DNA of 14,093 nt from Stramenopiles sp. TOSAG23-2. Taxonomy: Eukaryota > Sar. Every line of letters starts with the position of its first letter. Position 1 is the first letter of the stretch. Where the stretch lies: the NCBI GenBank assembly GCA_900128395.1, contig LT649240.1:64001-78093 (forward strand), read 5' to 3'. A model generated the notes under the pieces. It was not told where the DNA came from. It saw only the letters and a program-made list of their open reading frames with translations, and ran no database searches. Positions 7,578 through 14,093 of this stretch are shown piece by piece. The position numbers and the translations under genes were made by a program.

Positions 7578-9401
7578 TTAAATAGTCCTACTATTTTCTG
7601 GAATGACTACCACCTCCTTCTTTTTCATTAACACATGATGATGATGCATCGCACCTAAGATACGTATCTTTGATAATGTATTGATAGATACATGATGTGA
7701 TGGTAAAGAATGATGATCATCTGGTCCATGAAATTCTATTCGTTTATTATTTTTAGTTTTAATAACAACTGTATCATTATTATTAATACCACGTCGTCGT
7801 TTATTATGTTTCTTATGGTAACTTCCTAATTTATTGTTTTTTTTACGTTTTATATTACCAAATTTGTTTTGTATTTGTTCATATTCATGTTCTAATTGTT
7901 GACGTACTTGTTTCAATTCGCTACTACTTAATTTATCACCATCTTGATCTATAGCTGTTGTATTATTAATGTCAATAGATGGAGATCCATGTTGTTTTTT
8001 CTGTTTTCCTTTTTGTATTAATGGTATTTTCAATGAATTTGCTTGATATCTTGCAATGACACTAATACTACTATCATCTTCGTTGTCATCCTCTACTTCT
8101 TCTATGCCATCCTCATCTTCTTGTGGTATGGAATATTCTTTATGGTAGCCTGTATCTGGCAAATGCAATTGTAAAGTTGTACCGTCTTTATCTACATGTT
8201 TCATTGCATAAAACGCTGGTTTCTTTTTCTTCAATAAAGAAGCCAAAGTATGCCGTTCACTTTCATCATTAGTAGAACCATTATTATTTTTTTTGTTCTT
8301 CCTCTTCTTGAAATTATTTTTATGATGATGTTTTAATTTAATTAATGCATATTCTTTTTTATCTTCTAAATATTGAAATGAACGATCGTTTCTAGTATCT
8401 TGATTGATTTCTAATTTTCCAAATAAATCACGTAGTAGTGTATAACCTTTATGTTTACGTTTCCATGCTGGTTGTATATTACCAATTGTTTTTAACCCAG
8501 GCATATCATTATAATCCAGCATATTGCTTTCATTATTAATTTTCTTTTTTCTCATATTATTTTTTGTATTATTGTTGTTTGTTATTGTTGCGTGTCGACG
8601 ATTATTATGGTGGTGGACATGTGGTTTGAGATGTCTACGATTTGGATGGCGATTAATTGGTACCTCATGTTTTGGTTTAGGTACATCATATACATTATCA
8701 TTCCAGGTTGGTTTTATTGGAGATGAATTAATTATTGTTTTGTTTTTATTACTCGTATTATTATTTGGATATCCTATACGTTTCAAATGCTTATCTTGTT
8801 TTTTCTTATTATGTTTCAATAAACGTTGTTGACGTTTATTTGCAACTTTTGTTGATAATGGATATAATAAGTGATTTTTCACTGGAGATATATCCAAGTC
8901 GTTGTTAGATTTTTTTAAACGATGTGAATTAGTAACAGGGGATGTAGATGATATAAATGTTTTAGATGATTCCATTTGTTGTTTTTTTTCTTTCTCAGAC
9001 ATTATTTTTGTTCTTTTCTTTAATGGGCTAATAATGGTATTAGTATTTTTATTATTATATTTAATATTTTTGTCAGGTTGTTGTTGTTCCTTATTATTTT
9101 GACTTTTTAATGACGATGACATTGTTGGTGATATGTATGTAACATTACGTTTATGAATTTGTTTTTGTTTCTTTGCTATTGCCTTTTGTTGCTTCTTACG
9201 TTGTTTTCTTGACAAAATAGTGGATTTATTTGTATTAACAATTGACTTTGCTTGTTTAATACGGTCTTTATAATGATGCAAAATTAACTTTTGTTCAAAT
9301 TTTGCATTTGGATGTGGATTTTTAATTGAATTTGCAACATCTGGTCTTTGATAATATGAAGTCGAACCGACAGAGGGTTTAAAAACTTTAATACTATTCA
9401 T
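7578..9401 (-). CDS. Basic low-complexity protein, unknown function
   Basis: Intronless frame of 607 residues from ATG (9399-9401) to TAA (7578-7580). No known domain is recognised. It is very rich in Lys, Asn and His, with long basic stretches at about 62-86 and 515-540 that could serve as nuclear or nucleic-acid-binding signals. More ordered-looking parts are residues 1-60, 305-358 (IQPAWKRKHKGYTLLRDLFG) and 385-425. An acidic patch lies at 427-443. A short amphipathic stretch, SSSELKQVRQQLEHEYEQIQ (492-511), could be a coiled coil. SPxK motifs occur at 125, 172 and 227, which suggests proline-directed phosphorylation. Residues 553-570 (KRIEFHGPDDHHSLPSHH) are encoded by DNA identical to the end of the coiled-coil gene at the right edge. 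A length of 607 codons without a stop in AT-rich DNA argues for a real gene. Confidence 0.75.
   Translation of the reverse strand: MNSIKVFKPSVGSTSYYQRPDVANSIKNPHPNAKFEQKLILHHYKDRIKQAKSIVNTNKSTILSRKQRKKQQKAIAKKQKQIHKRNVTYISPTMSSSLKSQNNKEQQQPDKNIKYNNKNTNTIISPLKKRTKIMSEKEKKQQMESSKTFISSTSPVTNSHRLKKSNNDLDISPVKNHLLYPLSTKVANKRQQRLLKHNKKKQDKHLKRIGYPNNNTSNKNKTIINSSPIKPTWNDNVYDVPKPKHEVPINRHPNRRHLKPHVHHHNNRRHATITNNNNTKNNMRKKKINNESNMLDYNDMPGLKTIGNIQPAWKRKHKGYTLLRDLFGKLEINQDTRNDRSFQYLEDKKEYALIKLKHHHKNNFKKRKNKKNNNGSTNDESERHTLASLLKKKKPAFYAMKHVDKDGTTLQLHLPDTGYHKEYSIPQEDEDGIEEVEDDNEDDSSISVIARYQANSLKIPLIQKGKQKKQHGSPSIDINNTTAIDQDGDKLSSSELKQVRQQLEHEYEQIQNKFGNIKRKKNNKLGSYHKKHNKRRRGINNNDTVVIKTKNNKRIEFHGPDDHHSLPSHHVSINTLSKIRILGAMHHHHVLMKKKEVVVIPENSRTI
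7692..7746. repeat. 55-bp inverted repeat copy A (partner 14039-14093)
   Basis: The reverse complement is identical, 55 of 55 bases, to the last 55 bases of the window. It encodes KRIEFHGPDDHHSLPSHH in the 607-residue protein. The match stops at 7747 on one side; on the other it reaches the window end, so its true length is unknown. Confidence 0.97.
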
Positions 9402-9773
9402 GGCATGAGATTATAATCGTTCTGAGTTGCTTTGCTTATGATGTGTATGTATCCACGAATATATATATATGTTTGATGTGTAAAAAGTCTGGAGATGGTG
9501 TTATAATGAATAATAGTCTACTATTTTTAGTAGTAGTAGTGGGTGAAAGTGTGTAAGTTCACTTTGGAAATTAGCATGGACACAGGCTTGTTAATGATGG
9601 ATAAAAATAATAATAATCCAAAAAGCAGTGTAACCAGTACAAAAAATATTATTATTATTATACAAAACATAATATAGCATCAACATCATACCATTTTTTA
9701 TATTTTTGATTCATGGATTGAATATTATACATGGCCAAGATCACACATTCACCCCTAATTAATGTACCACCCT
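9402..9773. other. Intergenic: 5' region of one gene, 3' region of the next
   Basis: Both flanking genes are on the minus strand. The part next to 9401 should hold the promoter and 5' UTR of the 607-residue gene; the part next to 9774 should hold the 3' UTR of the EF-hand gene. It contains AGT repeats near 9525-9540 and an ATT run near 9645-9660. No gene or clear promoter element is seen. Confidence 0.5.
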
Positions 9774-11836
9774 CTATCGATTTTTATCACCTTCTATCTT
9801 CCTCATACGTGCCATTAAATCTTGTACATCACTTCTATTATTATTATCATCATTATTCTTACTGTTTACGGTATATTTACCAGATGTTTTTTTATTATTA
9901 CCATTATTATTATTTGAATGTACAACCACACTTTCTCTTTCTGTTGTGTAATATTTATCTGTAGTATTGTTAATATCATGACGATCGACGACTTGACTTG
10001 GACTTGTTACACCATTTTCTTCATTATATTCTTCAATTAAATCTTTCAGTTTAGACATCGTGGAAGGTAATAAACTTGAATCGTCGTTTTTTCTATAATT
10101 ATTAACATTGCCAATTTTTAAATAATTTGTATTTTGTCCATATTTCATTTGGGATACATCAAAAGTTTGCCGACGATCAAATGGATCAGCTAATACATAT
10201 GGAGATTTACTAGCACCTTGCACAGTTGGCAAACCGGCACGGCGTGATGGTTTGACAGGGCTGCCTTGTAACAATGATTGTAAACATTTTAAAACACCAA
10301 CACGTATTTGAGAACATATTTTCCTCAGTGCATCTGAATCCATATCACTAAATGGTGTCCCCCATACTTTATTATGAACTTCTATTACACCAATAATTTC
10401 TTGTTTTTTTCTACTTTTAAATATTGGATGAGCAATTAAATTTTTCACATCGGCATACCTTGCCTGGCTTTTTATAGCACGTACATCTTTTGACACATCA
10501 GCTATTTTGATTACTTTGCCTGTAACAATGACATGATGTGCAATCGATTGTCCTGGTGGTACTGTAGTTAACCCATGCCCAGCTGAACGGCGTATCCATA
10601 ATTTCGAAGTATGCGAATCGTTTAAATATAAAAATACTTTCTCTGCATTTAATTTTTTAGATGCTTCTTTTTCGACATGATCAAATGTTATATCGATAGA
10701 ATTCATTTCTTTAAAACTAGCACCTGTTTGTTTACCCCACCAATGTGCAAATTCATCTAATTCTATTTTTCCATTTCCATCTTCGTCTAAAAATGTGATT
10801 GCCTCTCGAAATTCATCATCTGTCATGAAAACACCAATTCCATTCATCATAGCTTTGAATTCACTAGGTTCTATATGACCACTATTATCTGTATCAAATT
10901 GTTTAAATATTGTTGCTGCTGCTGATTGTCCACTTGGTGAACCTAAACCTGGATGTTTTATACCATCTATACCACCTTCAGAATATAAACCTTCTAAACG
11001 TTCTTTCATCGATGTTAATTTATTCTCAGCACCTAACAATACTTTTAGCAATTTTTGTACTGCATTACGCCCACCACTTCCTTTAGGATACCATTCCAAT
11101 AAAATATCAACTGCTTTTTTAATATCCATATCTGTTTTATGCAATGCTTCTACACATGCTTCAACTGGAAAATCTAATGTTGCTAAACGTTTTGCTAAAC
11201 GATGATGTTCATCATTTACTGGTACCATAGATGCACGCCGTTTTAATGGATTGCCAATTTTTGTACCTGGTTTCGTCGTATTTACCGGTCGCATTCGTTC
11301 TAATGATTCAACCCACATTTTATGGGATGGACTTACTTTTTTAGGTGATGTAGGTTCATCAAAAGTATGGGTACTTCTACGACGTTGTCGACGTTTACTG
11401 CATGTATGTTTGATATTATTATTATTATTATTATTATTATTGAAAATGTTAGTACAGTTACGATGCTACATACGCTTATCTATACATATGTGTGTATGGA
11501 AAAATCTGTAAATACTTACGGGTCTTGTTTTTTGCTACGTTCAGGTGTTAAACCTGTAATACTTTCAACCACACTACGTGTTTCTGCATGTGATTTTTCT
11601 AACTGTTTTAAATATTCTTGCATTTCCGCAACTTTTGAATAACGTTTTGACTTTGCTTTCTTTTTACCACTTGGTGATAGAGTAGAAGTGTCTAACTTTG
11701 GCAAGGAAGTAGGTGGTGATAATGTACTTGGTGATTTATTACCACTCAATGGTGTTGTGAAATTGTCGGTTGCTGTTCCATTTGTCGTTTTTTTTTGCGG
11801 TGTTGATATTTCAGATATTGATGAATATGTAGCCAT
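9774..11836 (-). CDS. UBA-like, EF-hand pair and GAF protein, 2 exons
   Basis: Spliced protein of 646 residues: exon 1 11836-11520, intron 11519-11398, exon 2 11397-9774, ending in TAG. The intron has donor GTAAGT, branch TACTAAC (plus-strand 11448-11454) and acceptor GCAG, and joining is phase-consistent (CC|T). The ATG at 11834-11836 is the first in frame. Exon 1 is Ser/Thr/Pro-rich with a short predicted helix (SKVAEMQEYLKQLEKSHAE). Residues about 172-209 resemble a UBA three-helix domain (LATLDFPVEACVEALHKTDM). Two canonical EF-hand loops lie at 274-285 (DTDNSGHIEPSE) and 310-321 (DEDGNGKIELDE), so Ca2+ binding is likely. About 342-480 is a GAF-like domain with NLIAHPIF and EIIGVIEVHNK. 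The tail is disordered and Asn-rich. This suggests a soluble Ca2+-responsive sensor or adaptor; there is no catalytic domain. The GAF ligand and the UBA call are less sure than the EF-hands. Confidence 0.85.
11413..11441. repeat. (ATT)n microsatellite in the EF-hand gene intron
   Basis: Run of nearly pure ATT trinucleotides between the TACTAAC branch sequence and the acceptor on the minus strand. Length changes here would alter the branch-to-acceptor distance. Confidence 0.85.
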
Positions 11837-12445
11837 TGTTGTTATTTTTTGTTTATTATTGCTATGTATATATGTATAAACCAAATTAACGGTTATTATG
11901 AACCTGGTTTTGTTATCACTTTATATGGTTTAATGATGATGATTTAATATGTAATCAAAAGGATTATATGATTTGTATAAAATATATCTACATATTATAT
12001 ATTCAACGTATTCTATTTGTTTTACAATATTGAATCAATATTTTTATAACTGTAATAATAATATAATTGAAGTCGTAGATAGATAGGGGTGATATGTTTA
12101 AACATACATTGTTGTATTATATTATAAACATGTGGAAACGAATAAAGCCATTGTCGCTTATTGTTAAGCACCCTTACTCATATGGCATTTACTACTACAA
12201 CTTTCTTCTTTCAAAAAGAAAACAAGTGTGGTTCATCTATATATATATATTGCCAATTTTTATATATACAATGATGCACTTTAATATAGTTATATACAAT
12301 ATAGGGGTTGTTTTAATTTACCAATTATGGGATCTAGTTTAGACTTGGTTGCGTCGTCGGATTGTTCTTCAAGAAGGAAGGCCAGAAGGCTATTTATATT
12401 AGCTATAACACTGTGCTATTCTTATGAGTATTATATTTTTATTTA

Positions 12446-12471
12446 ACGCTCCACGCTCCACGCTCCACGCT
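12446..12471. repeat. Minisatellite, 7-bp unit x 3.7
   Basis: ACGCTCC repeated three times plus ACGCT. It is GC-rich against an AT-rich background and lies in the intergenic stretch. Confidence 0.9.
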
Positions 12472-12527
12472 GTCAAAAAGCAATAACAGCCTTTTCCATT
12501 TTTACTTTTGCCTTCTTATTATATACT

Positions 12528-12590
12528 TTTGTGCTTTGTGCCTTTGTGCCTTTGTGCCTTTTTGTGTGCCTTTGTTTGTGCTTGTGTGAA
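12528..12590. repeat. TTTGTGCC-type degenerate repeat
   Basis: About six imperfect copies of TTTGTGCC and shorter variants, grading into TGTGTG and GTGAAT. It gives a Cys/Phe/Val-like chance translation and is noncoding as far as can be seen. Confidence 0.8.
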
Positions 12591-13211
12591 TTGTGAATGC
12601 TGGAATGCCTTTTCACCATTTGCCTCAATATTATACTATAGACATAGCATCATAGCATTATTTATTTATACCCTATCAGATGGTATATACTAGCGAATAC
12701 AAAGTAACCTACAAAAACCGAATGCAATGTATTTGAGGGAGCATCAACGTCTCGGATTTTTAACTGCCAAAGCACAACACCAAATACCAGGTATTTACCA
12801 CCGCCGTTGCAAGACATTCTTCATAAATAAACAATTAAGAGGTATATGAAAGGTATCTACAGGGAGCAAAAGAAAGAAAGACGGAAGAAGGAAAGATAAA
12901 GATTATATATAAATTGAACAAACGTATTACCATCACAAACAATTGTATCCAAAAAAAGAAAATAGATTTTTGTGTCAGCTAATTGGTCTTTTTATTTTTT
13001 GAAACGACGATATTTAAATTATAAATAATAAATTATCAAAAAAAAAAAGGTTGAATTATCGAATAATTTTCCATAAAATAATTGGAAACTAAAAGACAAA
13101 CTTGTATACATAATAATATATATATAACTATATAAATAAATACAACGATAACATCGTATTAATTAAAATACAAACACGAAAAAAGTAAATCAATAAAGTA
13201 AACAACACAAC

Positions 13212-14093
13212 ATGTTAAACAATATTACCATTGATACTACAAATATTGTAGCAAATAAAAATATACATGAAAATATATTTAAAGCACGTAAAAGTAACAA
13301 CATTTTGAATAACAATAAGGAAAATAATTCAGTACCATTACCTTCTCCATCACCAAAACATGATGATTATTTATCACGATCGCAATTAAACCGTGGCTTG
13401 TCTCGTTTTGCTGCGTTAGGGACTGCAGTGGAAGAAAGAGAGCGCGTGTTGCAATTACAAGAAGCGTTGCAATCAAAAACAAACGAGTTTGAACAACGTA
13501 ATTTATTATTAATACGTAGTAAAGATGCATTGGAGGAACTTGGCAAACGTTGCTCGGAAGCACAAGAACGTGCAGATGCATCTGCATCAGAAGTAATTGC
13601 ATTGGCGAGTGCAGCTGAAGTGGCACAAAATGATTTAATTTCGATGCAAGAGAAATATGAAAACGACATGGAAACGATGGAAATTAAATTTACTAGTTTG
13701 GAACATGAAGTTGTACGTTTAAAAGAACTTGAAAATAAATTTAAGCATTTTAAATTTGTTGAAAAAGTTGCATTACAAGCACGTAATGAAAAAGAAAACG
13801 AGTTGTACCACATTATTGGTCAACAAAATGATACGATTGAAGCAGAACGTAAAAATGTCTTTGAATTGAAATTGAAATACGATAATATCGTAAAAGAACA
13901 AAACGAACATATTAAAATGTTGAAAAAAGAACATGCAAATGAAATCAATGTCTTGCAAAGTCATTTAGATGCATCGTTGGCACATGAAATTGAAAACAAA
14001 AAGAAAAAAACAGCATTTAATAATAACTTGATCAATGGTAAACGAATAGAATTTCATGGACCAGATGATCATCATTCTTTACCATCACATCAT
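13212..14093 (+). CDS. Coiled-coil protein, 3' end beyond window
   Basis: The open frame from ATG 13212 runs 294 codons to the window edge without a stop. Residues 1-55 are Asn-rich and disordered with PSPSPKH. From about 60 to 265 the sequence is Glu/Lys/Gln/Leu/Ala-rich with heptad-like spacing, for example VLQLQEALQSKTNEFEQRN, EVIALASAAEVAQNDLISMQ and KHFKFVEKVALQARNEKENE. It lacks prolines, as expected for a long parallel coiled coil. It then passes through a KKKK/Asn linker into KRIEFHGPDDHHSLPSHH at residues 277-294. That segment is identical, down to every base, to part of the 607-residue protein gene. The coiled coil could be structural, cytoskeletal or a tether; no family is named. 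A TATA-like sequence lies about 75 bases upstream. Whether the junction at 14039 is genuine decides the C-terminus. Confidence 0.8.
   Translation, partial: MLNNITIDTTNIVANKNIHENIFKARKSNNILNNNKENNSVPLPSPSPKHDDYLSRSQLNRGLSRFAALGTAVEERERVLQLQEALQSKTNEFEQRNLLLIRSKDALEELGKRCSEAQERADASASEVIALASAAEVAQNDLISMQEKYENDMETMEIKFTSLEHEVVRLKELENKFKHFKFVEKVALQARNEKENELYHIIGQQNDTIEAERKNVFELKLKYDNIVKEQNEHIKMLKKEHANEINVLQSHLDASLAHEIENKKKKTAFNNNLINGKRIEFHGPDDHHSLPSHH
14039..14093. repeat. 55-bp inverted repeat copy B (partner 7692-7746)
   Basis: Identical to the reverse complement of 7692-7746 and in frame with the coiled-coil gene. The upstream bases diverge abruptly at 14038. The match may continue past the window. 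Confidence 0.97.

Larger units (their letters stand above)
11837..13211. other. Long intergenic stretch between divergent genes
   Basis: Divergent 5' regions: the minus-strand EF-hand gene to the left and the plus-strand coiled-coil gene to the right. An 82-codon frame from ATG 12094 is Tyr/Ile-rich with no family features and is judged chance. Small minisatellites lie at 12446-12471 and about 12528-12590. A 6-bp dyad AAATAC-CAG-GTATTT lies near 12783-12797. TATATAAATAAATAC around 13130-13142 is a TATA-like sequence about 75 bases before the coiled-coil ATG. No RNA gene is recognised. Confidence 0.5.

Noticed and set aside
8524-9102. Hydrophobic plus-strand frames opposite the 607-residue gene
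   Set aside because: Lys/Asn codons read backwards give Phe/Leu runs; these are mirror images of the coding strand.
9359-9371. GGTTCGACTTC-like tRNA T-arm on the minus strand
   Set aside because: It lies in the coding sequence of the 607-residue gene, and no acceptor, D or anticodon arms fit around it.
12094-12342. 82-codon frame from ATG, hydrophobic and Tyr-rich
   Set aside because: Composition follows the local TA repeats, there is no family feature, and no neighbouring support.

Overview
The window is AT-rich eukaryotic nuclear DNA. Three introns have clear GTAAGT donors and AG acceptors. Two of them carry an exact TACTAAC branch-site sequence and the third carries TTCTAAC. Proteins have asparagine runs, simple repeats are frequent, and TAA, TAG and TGA all end genes, so the standard code applies. 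Strict splice signals and AT-richness fit an early-diverging fungus best; a protist cannot be excluded. From memory only, the noncoding stretch 4820-5690 resembles dispersed repeats of glomeromycotan fungi. No rRNA, tRNA, CRISPR array or complete mobile element was found.

Layout, left to right: a plus-strand PX-BAR sorting nexin (about 86-1620); a minus-strand PITH-domain gene (2236-2901) with an exact direct duplication at each end, and a third duplication between it and the sorting nexin; a decayed segment (3458-4498) holding broken reading frames and a zinc-finger gene split over two frames; a gene-poor stretch (4503-5875); a three-exon plus-strand ABC ATPase of the bacterial LolD/MacB type (5876-7241); a convergent intronless gene for a basic, low-complexity 607-residue protein of unknown function (7578-9401, minus); a two-exon minus-strand gene for a protein combining a UBA-like segment, two EF-hands and a GAF domain (9774-11836); a long intergenic stretch; and the 5' part of a plus-strand coiled-coil gene that runs off the right edge (13212-14093).

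The genes do not form one pathway; they look like independent housekeeping and lineage-specific genes. The strongest unexplained signals are three exact 114-122 bp tandem duplications packed into 1.4 kb, and a 55-bp exact inverted match that puts the same C-terminal peptide into two otherwise unrelated proteins. Assembly error must be excluded for both. Next come the unusual EF-hand/GAF architecture and the frame-split zinc-finger gene.
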